Part shown: piece after piece, positions 8,360-16,949 of the stretch
Layout of the letters: every line of letters starts with the position of its first letter
Position numbering within the stretch: the first letter of the stretch is position 1
Source: SAR202 cluster bacterium bin90
GTDB lineage: Bacteria > Chloroflexota > Dehalococcoidia > Lucifugimonadales > JADFKI01
Assembly (NCBI GenBank): GCA_002238855.1
Contig: MPND01000003.1
Span: forward strand, 1-64,000
DNA length: 64,000 nucleotides
Direction: 5' to 3'
Notes under the pieces: model-generated
Seen by the model: the letters and a program-made list of their open reading frames with translations, nothing else
Databases searched by the model: none
Told to the model about the DNA's origin: nothing
Translations under genes and position numbers: made by a program

Positions 8360-9859
8360 ATGAACATCAAGGTGGTCGCAGGAAATATAGCCGAACAAAA
8401 CACGAGCGCGGTGGTGGTGAACCTTTTCGAAGGAGTCAAAGAGCCGGGCGGGGCGACTGGCGCCGTGGACAAGGCTATGGGAGGAGCGATTTCTGCCCTT
8501 ATAGCTGATGGGGAGATAAAGGGGAAGCGCGGTGAACTCACCTTGATACACACGCTTGGGAGCATTGCCCCGAAGAGGGTGCTTGTAGCGGGGCTGGGCA
8601 AGGCTGATTCATTTACGCTTGATGGGGTGCGAAGCGTTGCGGCGGAGACTGCGCGCCACTTGAATGGTATTGGCGTGGAGTCCGCGACGACCATCGTGCA
8701 TGGAGCAGGCATTGCGGGACTGGACGATCACGCAAGCGCGCAGGCACTGGCGGAGGGTGTCGTGATGGGACTGTACCGTTTCGATAAGTACAAGTCCAAT
8801 GCCGGGGATAGTAGTCTGTCCGAAGTGACGGTCGTGGAGTTTGACCAGTCGAAGGTGGAGACTCTTCGGCAAGGGGCGAAAGCAGGGCGCGTGATTGGGG
8901 AGGCAGTGAACTTCTGCAGGGACATGGCGAACGAACCGGCGAACAATATGACGCCATCGGAAATGGCTGAGAGGGCGCTGGAGGTGGCCCAGGCGCACGG
9001 TGTGGAACTGGAAGTCAAGGAGCGGCCCTGGATGGCCGAGATGGGCATGGGAGCGCTGCTAGGCGTGGCACAGGGGAGCGAAGAGCCACCGAAATTTATC
9101 ATAATGCGGTACAGCGGCGACCCGGAGAATGAAGAGAACAATATCGGCCTGCTGGGGAAGGGCATCACGTTTGACAGCGGTGGACTGGATATCAAGAATG
9201 CGGCTGGCATGTCAACGATGAAGGGGGACATGGCAGGCGGCGCATCGGTGATTGCGGCGATGCAGGCAATCGCTCAGCTGAAGCCGAAGGTCAACGTTAC
9301 AGTGATAGTGCCGGCGACGGAGAACATGCCGAGCGGAACCGCGCAGCGCCCTGGTGACGTAGTGCGGGCGATGAATGGGAAGACGATCGAGATCGACAAC
9401 ACAGATGCTGAGGGACGGCTGGTGCTCGCGGACGCGATGTCATACGCACGGTCAGTGGGCTTGAGTCGGCTGGTGGATGTGGCGACGCTCACGGGCGCGA
9501 TGTCAGTCGCGCTGGGAGACCAGTGCATGGGGGCGTTCGGGAATGACGATGAATTCACGCAGAAGGTTGTTGACGCTGGGAATGCGGTGGGGGAGAGGGC
9601 GTGGCCGCTTCCGATGTTCGACGAGTACAAGTCGCAGTACAGCAGCGACATCGCAGACATAAAGAACACCGGCGGACGCGGAGCCGGATCCATTACGGGA
9701 GCGCTGATAATTGGTGAGTTCAATGATGGCGCTCCGTGGGTACACCTCGATATTGCTGGAACCGCGCGGGCGCGAAGCAGTAAGGGCGCAACGGTAAAGG
9801 GCGCAACCGGTGTGCCGGTTCGAACGCTGGTGCAGCTTGTGTGTGATCTGGCGGGATAG
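8360..9859 (+). CDS. pepA: Leucyl aminopeptidase, M17 family
   Basis: This is a 499-residue cytosolic metallo-aminopeptidase that removes N-terminal residues from peptides. The catalytic C-terminal domain has the two metal and active-site blocks GITFDSGGLDIKNAAGMSTMKGDMAGG and NTDAEGRLVLADA. The N-terminal half is the M17 macro-like domain. The start at 8360 (MNIKVVAGNIAEQN) has GGAGG seven bases upstream. The longer in-frame ATG at 8324 sits inside a TATAAT element (8320-8325) that could be the promoter's -10. It is divergently oriented to the aminotransferase with a 120-bp gap. Confidence 0.93.
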   Translation: MNIKVVAGNIAEQNTSAVVVNLFEGVKEPGGATGAVDKAMGGAISALIADGEIKGKRGELTLIHTLGSIAPKRVLVAGLGKADSFTLDGVRSVAAETARHLNGIGVESATTIVHGAGIAGLDDHASAQALAEGVVMGLYRFDKYKSNAGDSSLSEVTVVEFDQSKVETLRQGAKAGRVIGEAVNFCRDMANEPANNMTPSEMAERALEVAQAHGVELEVKERPWMAEMGMGALLGVAQGSEEPPKFIIMRYSGDPENEENNIGLLGKGITFDSGGLDIKNAAGMSTMKGDMAGGASVIAAMQAIAQLKPKVNVTVIVPATENMPSGTAQRPGDVVRAMNGKTIEIDNTDAEGRLVLADAMSYARSVGLSRLVDVATLTGAMSVALGDQCMGAFGNDDEFTQKVVDAGNAVGERAWPLPMFDEYKSQYSSDIADIKNTGGRGAGSITGALIIGEFNDGAPWVHLDIAGTARARSSKGATVKGATGVPVRTLVQLVCDLAG

Positions 9860-10202
9860 TAATCAGTCGTCGGGCGTCAACTGTCAGCCCTCTGGCGAAT
9901 TGGTCTGTGATAGAAAGAGTCGATTAGCCATCCTCATCTTGTCCATTCAGATCGGGAGGGTATGAACGACCTCATACACTCACTCGGAATGCTCACAGCC
10001 AGGAAGCCAAGCTCGACTAGTTGCTAAGCGGCGATGAAGTGCTCATGGATTCTTGCACTGTCCTTTATCCCATCCACGTTATTGACAGGGGAGGGTGCGA
10101 GGTGGCGTCTGATGACTCTTCCCGTGATTTTGCGTTGTTGTATGGGTATGTGTGCTGTGTTAAGATTTGTTCTCAGCGTTCCGTGACTTGAGAGGATGTA
10201 TT
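9860..10202. other. Intergenic region, no gene seen
   Basis: About 340 bp with stop codons in all frames and no RNA gene I can recognise. The end nearest the next gene is GT-rich and carries its ribosome binding site (GAGAGG, 10190s). I see no confident promoter. Confidence 0.4.
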
Positions 10203-10511
10203 GTGACTACAGCTCCTCGATGGACCTTCATAACCAACCATGGCCTTGTCCTTTCGTTTATATTTCACAACCCGCGAAGCACCGCGCGTGAGATTGCGAA
10301 TTACATCGGGGTGACGGAGCGAACGACGCATAAGATAATTTCGGACCTGGAGGTTGCGGGATACATCGAAAGACGCAAGGAGGGCAGGCGCAATGTGTAC
10401 CGGGTTAACCCGACGCTGCCACTGCGCCACCATACTAAGCAAGATGTAATGGTAGACGAACTGCTAGAAGCACTGACGACAAAAAATGGGGCTGAAGCGC
10501 TCTCCGAATAG
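10203..10511 (+). CDS. Winged helix-turn-helix transcriptional regulator
   Basis: A 102-residue DNA-binding protein. The GTG at 10203 (VTTAPRWTFITNHGLVLSF) follows GAGAGG by eight bases; an upstream TTG at 10167 is unlikely. The helix-turn-helix reads STAREIANYIGVTERTTHKIISDLEVAGYIERRKEG, followed by the beta wing RRNVYRVNPTLPLRHH. This is the MarR/ArsR-like fold seen in small chloroflexotal regulators. No effector-binding domain is present. It is monocistronic, ended by a good intrinsic terminator. Confidence 0.75.
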   Translation: MTTAPRWTFITNHGLVLSFIFHNPRSTAREIANYIGVTERTTHKIISDLEVAGYIERRKEGRRNVYRVNPTLPLRHHTKQDVMVDELLEALTTKNGAEALSE

Positions 10512-10554
10512 GTGTGAATGCATAGCAGGCTAAGGGATATTAATCTTAGAACGG

Positions 10555-10592
10555 ACGGGCAGCCGCAAGGCTTGCCCGTTTTCACTTTTTTG
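10555..10592 (+). terminator. Intrinsic terminator of the winged-helix gene
   Basis: The stem ACGGGCAGCC / GGCTTGCCCGT with a GCAA loop is followed by TTTTCACTTTTTT. It lies 43 bp after the regulator stop. Confidence 0.8.
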
Positions 10593-10706
10593 CTATGTCC
10601 GCGTTGTGCCGAATGGTTGCCTGCCGCTACTTGCTGGTCTTGATCGCCCGCCAGCGCAGAAGACTGAATCTACTCGGATTCCGGATAGGGCTGGCACCGA
10701 GAATGG

Positions 10707-10736
10707 TTGACCGACGAGTTGGGTGACTGCTAAAAT
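10707..10736 (+). promoter_or_regulatory. Promoter of tRNA-His
   Basis: TTGACC at 10707-10712 and TAAAAT at 10731-10736 are spaced by 18 bp. The -10 box ends 10 bp before the tRNA. Confidence 0.7.
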
Positions 10737-10746
10737 CGGCTTATGC

Positions 10747-10823
10747 GGTGGGTGTGGCCCAGCGGTTAAGGCGCCAGGTTGTGGCCCTGGAGATCGGGAG
10801 TTCAAATCTCCTCACCCACCCCA
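10747..10823 (+). tRNA. tRNA-His (GTG)
   Basis: A full cloverleaf. The acceptor stem GGTGGGTG / CACCCACC has eight pairs because it includes the extra G at position -1 that is diagnostic of tRNA-His. The anticodon arm is CCAGG-TTGTGGC-CCTGG with anticodon GTG. The T arm contains GTTCAAATC. The CCA end is encoded. Confidence 0.96.
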
Positions 10824-10893
10824 CTTACTTCACCCCAAGATTTCGACTGCCGTGCCTGTTTGCGCGACTTTGACCGAGAACGGAGATGCCCTT

Positions 10894-12039
10894 ATGTCGC
10901 AGTTCAAGGAAGTGGTTACAGTGCGAGAGGGCGATGCGGACGGCAATCGAATGGTTGTCCGCCTCGACACTGAGCAAGGCAGGCGGATTCACGCCGTCGG
11001 AGTGCCGCAAGACAATAACTCTAGAACAGGACCCACGTGGGCTTACCTGTTCGAGAACGACGGGATGACTCTGATTGACGCAGGGGCGACGGGCTCGTAC
11101 CAGCATCTTGCAGACGGAGTAGCCGCGACGGGTTACCAGGTGCGGGACATCGAGCGGGTAATTATTACGCACGGACATCAGGACCACGACGGAGCAGCAG
11201 GGCAGTTGGCGCAGCAAGCTGGCGCGGAAATATGGGCACACGACATCTATGCGCGGCTGCTGAACTACAATCCTTGGGACATTCAGCGCAATCCCTCGTC
11301 ACCGCTGCAGAGAGCGATGCACCGTGTGATGATTGCAGACAGGGTGAGCAATGCAGAGGAGGCGGCGAGGCAGTCCGACGGATACGCAGACCGTCAGAAG
11401 CGGTATGTGGAAGTCCGGCGTAAGTTCAATGTGAGCCGCAGCCTGGAAGCCGACGATAGGTCGGGGGACTTGTGCTTCATTCATGCGCCGGGGCATTCGC
11501 CTGACGAGATATGCGTGACGCTAGACGGGCTTGTGTTCACGGGCGATCACGTGCTGCCGGAGATTACGCCCCATCCGACGACAAAGGCGCGGTTCAGTCC
11601 GGAGATAAGGAAAAAGGTTCCGGAGCACTACCACTGTGAGGATAAGATCTATGGTCTGGAGACTTATCTACGGTCGCTAAGGATGATAGCTAACCTTGGT
11701 AATGACGTTTCGGTGCTTCCGGCGCACAGGCTATTCAGTAAAGGGAAGTTTAACTTCGAGACGACTGAGAGGGCTGAGGATATACTGCAGCATCATGTGG
11801 TGAGACTCAGGCGAATTTTGCACAGGATGGGTACGGAGCCGACATCATTGGAGCGTATCACGCGAGGGGTATTCGAGCGGCGCAAGCTGATCGGTGGGAA
11901 TCTCTACATGGCGTTGTCAGAGATCGTGGCGCATATTGAGTTGCTAGAAGATGCAGGGGACTTGGAGGTGGGAGACGATATGCGGCTGCGGACTACGGGT
12001 AGGGAGAATTACCGGGATGTGATTGCGGGGCTGGGCTGA
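10894..12039 (+). CDS. Metallo-beta-lactamase-fold hydrolase with C-terminal helical domain
   Basis: A 381-residue MBL-fold protein. The metal motif is complete: THGHQDHDGAAG (HxHxDH) near residue 110. The next ligands are in HAPGHSPDEICV and FTGDHVLPEITPHP. A C-terminal region of roughly 130 residues, including an RRILHRMGTEP segment, is probably a winged-helix-like cap as in the glyoxalase-II-related LACTB2 group. The start at 10894 follows GGAGATGCCCTT; the longer frame from 10723 would include tRNA-His and is rejected. The substrate is unknown. Confidence 0.8.
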   Translation: MSQFKEVVTVREGDADGNRMVVRLDTEQGRRIHAVGVPQDNNSRTGPTWAYLFENDGMTLIDAGATGSYQHLADGVAATGYQVRDIERVIITHGHQDHDGAAGQLAQQAGAEIWAHDIYARLLNYNPWDIQRNPSSPLQRAMHRVMIADRVSNAEEAARQSDGYADRQKRYVEVRRKFNVSRSLEADDRSGDLCFIHAPGHSPDEICVTLDGLVFTGDHVLPEITPHPTTKARFSPEIRKKVPEHYHCEDKIYGLETYLRSLRMIANLGNDVSVLPAHRLFSKGKFNFETTERAEDILQHHVVRLRRILHRMGTEPTSLERITRGVFERRKLIGGNLYMALSEIVAHIELLEDAGDLEVGDDMRLRTTGRENYRDVIAGLG

Positions 12040-12097
12040 CAAGGTGTAAACGGGTCCTGGAGTGTGAGCAGTATTTCTTGGTGGCCGACTCGATTGA

Positions 12098-12117
12098 CTT
12101 GCCATAACGATGGCAAG
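12098..12117. other. Small perfect hairpin
   Basis: CTTGCCAT-AACG-ATGGCAAG, an 8-bp stem with a four-base loop, lies between the hydrolase stop and tRNA-Arg. It has no T tract. It may end the hydrolase transcript or overlap the tRNA promoter. Confidence 0.35.
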
Positions 12118-12172
12118 AATATGCTAAACTGGTAAATGGCGGCGGGGTCGTCAGTGGGTTGTTTTCCGATGC

Positions 12173-12248
12173 GCGCCTGTAGCTCAATGGACAGAGCATC
12201 GGTCTTCGGAACCGAGGGTTGGGGGTTCGAATCCCTTCAGGCGCGCCA
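12173..12248 (+). tRNA. tRNA-Arg (TCG)
   Basis: The acceptor stem is GCGCCTG / CAGGCGC. The D arm contains AGCTCAATGGACAGAGC. The anticodon arm is TCGGT-CTTCGGA-ACCGA, so the anticodon is TCG, reading CGA. The T loop is GGTTCGAATCC. The CCA end is encoded. Confidence 0.96.
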
Positions 12249-12292
12249 GAAGAGTTGGTAGATTTTTCATTAGGTTTAGCATCCCTATAACT

Positions 12293-12318
12293 GGCAGGCA
12301 TGCGTTGCCTGCCTTTTT
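12293..12318 (+). terminator. Terminator of tRNA-Arg
   Basis: GGCAGGCA and TGCCTGCC form an 8-bp perfect stem around a five-base loop, followed by TTTTT. It reaches the last base of the convergent cupin gene. Confidence 0.8.
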
Positions 12319-12641
12319 CATTGCAGATTGCCGAAGACGGCCATCCAGATGCACGGTGGCTGCGTGCTTGTGTATACGACCCGGTGCCGACAGCGTGCTG
12401 GCAGCAGGATGTGGTCCCCGGCGGACATGCGGTGCTTCTCGCCAGATTCGTATTGGAGGACGGCTTCGCCCTGAATTAGAACGACCCACTCGTCTTCACG
12501 CTGGTCATACCACTGTCCAGGGGGCGTGGCCTGACCTGTTGAGACGATGCGCTCGATTCTCACATCGGCCGAGCCAAGCAATTCGGTGAATACTTCATTG
12601 TCTGGGAGTGGGTCTGGGACGTCGAAGATATTGCGTGACAT
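12318..12641 (-). CDS. Small cupin-domain protein
   Basis: A single cupin barrel of 107 residues. The central motif region reads GQWYDQREDEWVVLIQGEAVLQYESGE, and the second conserved block is MSAGDHILLPARCRHRVVYT. The metal ligands are partly kept (Glu in EDEW, His in RHRV), while the usual first histidine position appears as Gln/Tyr. The start at 12641 (MSRNIFDVPD) fits relatives; 12662 is possible. Small cupins of this kind are often of unknown role. Confidence 0.75.
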   Translation of the reverse strand: MSRNIFDVPDPLPDNEVFTELLGSADVRIERIVSTGQATPPGQWYDQREDEWVVLIQGEAVLQYESGEKHRMSAGDHILLPARCRHRVVYTSTQPPCIWMAVFGNLQ

Positions 12642-12724
12642 TTTGTTTTCGAGTGGTGGCACAGGTATTCAAATGAGCGATTATGGCATCGCTTGCAGTT
12701 AGTTGTGAAGCCTCAGGTCGGACA

Positions 12725-12759
12725 CAGTAAGGGCAGGCTATTTCGGCCTGCCCCTACTG
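12725..12759 (-). terminator. Long hairpin after the CocE-type hydrolase gene
   Basis: A 14-bp stem with one A/C position, CAGTAAGGGCAGGC paired with GCCTGCCCCTACTG, and a seven-base loop. It sits 8 bp beyond the stop codon of the minus-strand hydrolase. No T tract is visible. Confidence 0.5.
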
Positions 12760-12766
12760 TTTCGGC

Positions 12767-14521
12767 TTAGTTGCCTCGGACTATGGGGAGGGTGATGTGG
12801 GATGGATGGGCGGCGGAGTGGTGGACCGTCTGAAGGGCGGAGACAAACGAGCCTTCTTCGCCGATGGTTCCGCCTGAGTTCATGTTACGGTCGAATCGTG
12901 GGAAATTGCTGGAGGAAATTTCCACTCGGATGCTGTGTCCCTTCTTGAATACATTGGCTGTCGCCCACAGGTCGATTGTGTACTCAACGATGTCGCCTGG
13001 GGTTACGAATGAAGCTTCAGCGCGAGGAGTGCGATATCGGGCGCGGATGATGCCGTCTGTGAGGTTGCGTGCGTAGCCGCTGGGTTCGACGTCGACGAGC
13101 TTGGCGGTGAAGTCGGTGTCTACGGCCGATGTGGATGCGTAGAGGGTGACTGTTATGGGGCCTGTGACCTCGGTGTCCTGCTCCATCGGCGGCGTTGTAT
13201 AAACTAGGACGTCCGCACGAGCCTCTATGGGGCGCTGGTCAAAGGCACCGGGCGCCATGAAGGCGGGGTCGCAGCAGAGCCCGCCTCCGCCGGTAGGTAC
13301 AGGATTGATGGGATTGTACACGAAGACATCAGGCGGCTCATCTCCGGGCGATTCGGGACTGAGGCCTCCATCACCGTTTGTTGTGTTGGCCCCTCCGCCG
13401 CTGTGCAAGTAATAGCGGACATTCTGGGCGCGCTCGAGGGGCCAGGCGTCTTCATATCGCCACTCGTTGATGCCCATGACGAAGATTCTGACTGGCTGAT
13501 CGCCGGGGACGCCGTTGTCTTCACCCTTGAGATGGTGGTCGTAGTACCGGAGGAACTCGCCTGGGAGGTCGATTGCAGCGGCTGCAGCGCGCGTGCCGAA
13601 GTTGTACTCTCCGGAAACGGCAGGGGCGGAACCGGAATGAATCCACGGGCCGATTAGCAGGCGCTGGCCGCTGCGGGCGAGATCAGATGCGCCATTGGCC
13701 CGCATTCCGAGGTAGTTGGCGATCGTGCCGCCGAGGAAGATGTCGTACCAGCCGCCAACGTTGAATGCAGGGATGGCGATTTCGGAGTGGGACTCTGCGA
13801 TACAGACTTGCTTCCAGTAGTCATCGTAGTCGGCGTGGGTGAGCCAGTCGTAGTAATAGGGGGCGACGCCTTCTTTGAGGTCGGGCATATCCTGCATGGG
13901 CAGGTGCGAGAAGCCGCCTTCCAGTGAGTCTTTAGATGTGATTAGGGCGTTTAGCTCGCTGATGTCCTTGTTAATTCGCTGTGACAGGTTCGCCCAATTA
14001 GCACTGGACAGTGCGCCGATTGACCATGAGAGGTTGAATCCCAGCTCGAATGCGCCTCCCTGCCAGGCCCATCCCTCGTGGTAGTCGTGGGCGGTGAATC
14101 CTGGGGCGATTGCGGTGAGTGATGGTGGTAGAGATTTTGCGGCGAGCCACTGCGTTGCGCCGACATAGGATATGCCGAAAGTGCCTACTTTTCCAGTGGA
14201 CCAGGGCTGCGAGGCGAGCCACTCTACGGAATCGTATCCGTCATTGATTTCGTTGATGAAGGTGTAGAACTCGCCTTCGGAAGTGAATCGACCGCGTACG
14301 TCCTGAACAACGGCAGCATAGCCGCTCGACGCAGCGCGTACTATGTCGAGAGTTCCAGTGCGGTTCTGTGGACTACTCTTGTCGTACGGGGTTCGGGTGA
14401 GCAGCACAGGGAACTTTTCGCCGGGCGCATCGGGGCGGAAGATGTCGGCGTAGGTGGTTGTGCCGTCACGCATCTGGATAGGTACATCGAAGTCGGCTTT
14501 TATGGAATAGGGACCTGCCAT
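12767..14521 (-). CDS. CocE/NonD family alpha/beta hydrolase (S15 type)
   Basis: A 584-residue hydrolase related to X-Pro dipeptidyl peptidases and cocaine esterase. The N-terminal alpha/beta domain carries the nucleophile Ser118 in GTFGISYVGATQW, and the oxyanion region YDKSSPQNR precedes it. A helical cap follows, then the remaining triad candidates (DQPVRIFVMGINEWR and later His). The C-terminal part is the jelly-roll (PepX_C) domain, with DTEVTGPITVTLYASTSAVDTDF and FPRFDRNMNSGG. No signal peptide is seen, so it is probably cytosolic. The natural substrate, ester or peptide, cannot be read from sequence. Confidence 0.88.
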   Translation of the reverse strand: MAGPYSIKADFDVPIQMRDGTTTYADIFRPDAPGEKFPVLLTRTPYDKSSPQNRTGTLDIVRAASSGYAAVVQDVRGRFTSEGEFYTFINEINDGYDSVEWLASQPWSTGKVGTFGISYVGATQWLAAKSLPPSLTAIAPGFTAHDYHEGWAWQGGAFELGFNLSWSIGALSSANWANLSQRINKDISELNALITSKDSLEGGFSHLPMQDMPDLKEGVAPYYYDWLTHADYDDYWKQVCIAESHSEIAIPAFNVGGWYDIFLGGTIANYLGMRANGASDLARSGQRLLIGPWIHSGSAPAVSGEYNFGTRAAAAAIDLPGEFLRYYDHHLKGEDNGVPGDQPVRIFVMGINEWRYEDAWPLERAQNVRYYLHSGGGANTTNGDGGLSPESPGDEPPDVFVYNPINPVPTGGGGLCCDPAFMAPGAFDQRPIEARADVLVYTTPPMEQDTEVTGPITVTLYASTSAVDTDFTAKLVDVEPSGYARNLTDGIIRARYRTPRAEASFVTPGDIVEYTIDLWATANVFKKGHSIRVEISSSNFPRFDRNMNSGGTIGEEGSFVSALQTVHHSAAHPSHITLPIVRGN

Positions 14522-14628
14522 TGCGTTACCTCCAAGTGATTTCTGGGAATGTATAGCAGAGGCGGGCAGGTGTCAAACTGGCGGAATATCGCGGAATATC
14601 TTGGATGTACGGGTTAGTGACGTCAGGG

Positions 14629-15501
14629 CTAGGTGGATTCAGACCAAAAGGCAATGCCTAGCAGGCCTGGACCTATGTGAGCTCCCATGGCCGGGGTGAA
14701 TTCGCTGATGTATAGCTCGGTGCAGTCGAATTCTGTTTCAATTGAACGCATCATGGACTCTGCGTCTTCGTGCGCATCGGCGTGCATTACAGCGGCGTGG
14801 AGTTTGTCGGTGCTCACTCTCTCTCGCATCAGGTCGAGCATGCGTCTTATCCCGGCTCTACGTGTCCGCAGCCTTGCCATAGTGGTTATTTCCGATTTCT
14901 CCAACTTGAAGAGTGGCTTGATTCGCAGCAATGAAGCTCCCAAATGTGCAACCAGAGGCACGCGACCACTGCGCCGGAGGTATCGCAGAGTGTCAACGAA
15001 TGCAAGTAGGCTAACCCGGTCGACGACTCGGGTTGCCAGCATTTCTGCTCTTGCAAGAGTTGCGCCTTCCTGGGCTGCTCGCCAGGCTTCAAGCGTTGCC
15101 AATGCCTGGGAACCGGCTGCCGCCTGCGAATCCAGTAGGCGTATTTCAGTGGATGGCAGCAAATGACGCGCCTCCACAGCGGCTAGAGCGGCAGCATCGA
15201 AGGAGGCACTGAAGCGTTCACCAGCGCTGACGCAGAGAATTGCTTCGTGTTCCTTTGAGGCTAGGTGAAATGCCTCCATATATGCTGCGGTCGAGGGGGC
15301 AGATGTCGTCGGAGAGGTTGATGCCGTGCGGAGGCGACGGTAAAACTCGTTTGTGGTTATGTCGATGCCGTCTCGATATGAATACCCGTCGAGGGTAACG
15401 GTCATTGGGGCAATGAAGATGCCCCTCTGCTGGGAGAAACCGGGAGGCAGAGAGGCGGCGCTGTCGACAACGATGGCGACTGTTCTCTGAGCAAGTGGCA
15501 T
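14629..15501 (-). CDS. DegV family protein (fatty-acid-binding)
   Basis: A two-domain protein of about 290 residues that in characterised relatives binds a fatty acid, with FakB as the best-known member. The N-terminus reads TVAIVVDSAASLP. It continues with APMTVTLDGYSYRDGIDIT and the SPTTSAPSTAAYMEAF block of the family. A second conserved region is KPLFKLEKSEITTMARLRTR. The start at 15501 (MPLAQRTVAIVV) matches the family N-terminus; ATGs at 15546 and 15597 are in frame, but none of the three has a convincing ribosome binding site. No fakA (DhaL-like kinase) gene is in the window. It is divergent from the his operon. Confidence 0.82.
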   Translation of the reverse strand: MPLAQRTVAIVVDSAASLPPGFSQQRGIFIAPMTVTLDGYSYRDGIDITTNEFYRRLRTASTSPTTSAPSTAAYMEAFHLASKEHEAILCVSAGERFSASFDAAALAAVEARHLLPSTEIRLLDSQAAAGSQALATLEAWRAAQEGATLARAEMLATRVVDRVSLLAFVDTLRYLRRSGRVPLVAHLGASLLRIKPLFKLEKSEITTMARLRTRRAGIRRMLDLMRERVSTDKLHAAVMHADAHEDAESMMRSIETEFDCTELYISEFTPAMGAHIGPGLLGIAFWSEST

Positions 15502-15707
15502 AGTCAATTCGGAAGATGCTGATGGGATGGTAGCTAAGTTTAGCATGGATGAATCGGCGCGGTTTTGGTTGACACTAAAATGTGAAAGTGCGAACATGGC
15601 GGCGTGACATGGGCTAGTCTTTGGATGCCCGCTCCGCCTGCTAATCAGGCGTTAAACTGCGTATCAGCAGCGACAATATTTCAAGATTTACAGCACGGGC
15701 AGACTAC

Positions 15708-16949
15708 GTGAGCCAATTGCAGGAACGAAGCGCAAGTAAGCAAATCGGCAGCCTTTTCGGGATGAAAGACCTCGACTCGATGAGGTGGCAGCAGAGCGAC
15801 GATGCGTTAACTTGCTTGCGCTCACATATGGGTGATCGAGGGTACCAACCCATCGAAACTCCATTGCTGGAAGAGACCGAACTGTTCGTGCGGAAGGCGG
15901 GCGGCGATCTCGCAGGACGGCTGTATAATTTTACCGATCCCGGGGGCACGCCCGTAAGCCTTCGTCCGGAGTTCACGTCGTCCGTTATTCGTCACTTCAT
16001 AGACAATGAACATTCGCTTGAACTGCCTGTGAGGTGGCAATATAGTGGGCCTGTATTCAGATACTCGCCTGCGGAGCAGGGCAGCTACCGACAGTTTACC
16101 CAATCGGGCGCGGAACTCGTGGGGCCGTCCGGAATTGACGCGGACATTGAGATTATTTCACTGGCGTGTTCCGGGCTTCAGAAACTGGGATTTGGCGATT
16201 TTCATCTTCGCGTCGGGCACCTTGGAGTGCTGCACAATCTGCTTGAGTCATTCACGTTATCGGACCCCGCCAAGCTGTTCATCATCAGCAATATGAACTC
16301 GCTGAGGACTGGCGAAGTTGATGTGCAAGGTCTGATGGAGCACGCCAGGGATGTTGGGTTGGTAAGCGGAAGCGTGGCCCTGGGTCTGGGTTTGGAGACT
16401 GCGCTGGAGAGCATGAGCGCAGAAGCTGCCGAGCAGTTCATCTTGGGTGTGCTGAAAGAATCAATGCCTGAACCGCTCGGTAGGCGATCTACAGACCAGA
16501 TAATCGCGCGTCTGTTAAGCAAGGTACGCCAGGCTAACTGTCCAGAGTCTTTCGAGTGCGCGCTCAAGTTGGCTCAATTGCTCTCCCGAATGAATGGAGA
16601 GCCTCAATCCACTATTCGTTCCGCGCGTGAAGCTGCGGCGGAGTGTGGAGTGGATGCGGCACCGCTGGATGAAGCGGAATCGTTGCTAGAGCGCATTTCC
16701 CAGATGGGAATTGCCGAGGCACAGATTTCTCTGGACATGGGAATGGCGCGCGGCATATCTTACTATACTGGAGTGATATTCGAAATTGTGCAGGGCGACA
16801 GCGTGGCGCTTGGCGGCGGCGGCCGGTACGACGACCTCGTGCAAGCCCTCGGCGGCAGCGAGAGCGTTCCAGCGATGGGATTCGCGTACAATGTCGATGC
16901 TGTACTTGACACGTTAAACGCAAACGGAGCGCGTAACAATGGAGCTTAA
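15708..16949 (+). CDS. hisZ: ATP phosphoribosyltransferase regulatory subunit HisZ
   Basis: A paralogue of the histidyl-tRNA synthetase catalytic core that activates HisG. The class II motifs are visible: VSLRPEFTSSVIRHF, then FRYSPAEQGSYRQFTQSGAELVG, then MARGISYYTGVIFEIV and LGGGGRYDDLV. At 413 residues it stops after the core, with no C-terminal anticodon-binding domain, which argues for HisZ rather than HisS. The start is GTG at 15708. It overlaps hisG by 11 bp and opens the histidine operon. Confidence 0.85.
   Translation: MSQLQERSASKQIGSLFGMKDLDSMRWQQSDDALTCLRSHMGDRGYQPIETPLLEETELFVRKAGGDLAGRLYNFTDPGGTPVSLRPEFTSSVIRHFIDNEHSLELPVRWQYSGPVFRYSPAEQGSYRQFTQSGAELVGPSGIDADIEIISLACSGLQKLGFGDFHLRVGHLGVLHNLLESFTLSDPAKLFIISNMNSLRTGEVDVQGLMEHARDVGLVSGSVALGLGLETALESMSAEAAEQFILGVLKESMPEPLGRRSTDQIIARLLSKVRQANCPESFECALKLAQLLSRMNGEPQSTIRSAREAAAECGVDAAPLDEAESLLERISQMGIAEAQISLDMGMARGISYYTGVIFEIVQGDSVALGGGGRYDDLVQALGGSESVPAMGFAYNVDAVLDTLNANGARNNGA

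Noticed and set aside
10723-10893. In-frame upstream extension of the MBL hydrolase at 10894
   Set aside because: It would translate tRNA-His (10747-10823). The ATG at 10894 has a good GGAGA site and matches the family N-terminus.
15708-16949. Reading the first histidine-operon gene as histidyl-tRNA synthetase
   Set aside because: The anticodon-binding domain is absent and the gene overlaps hisG, which fits HisZ.
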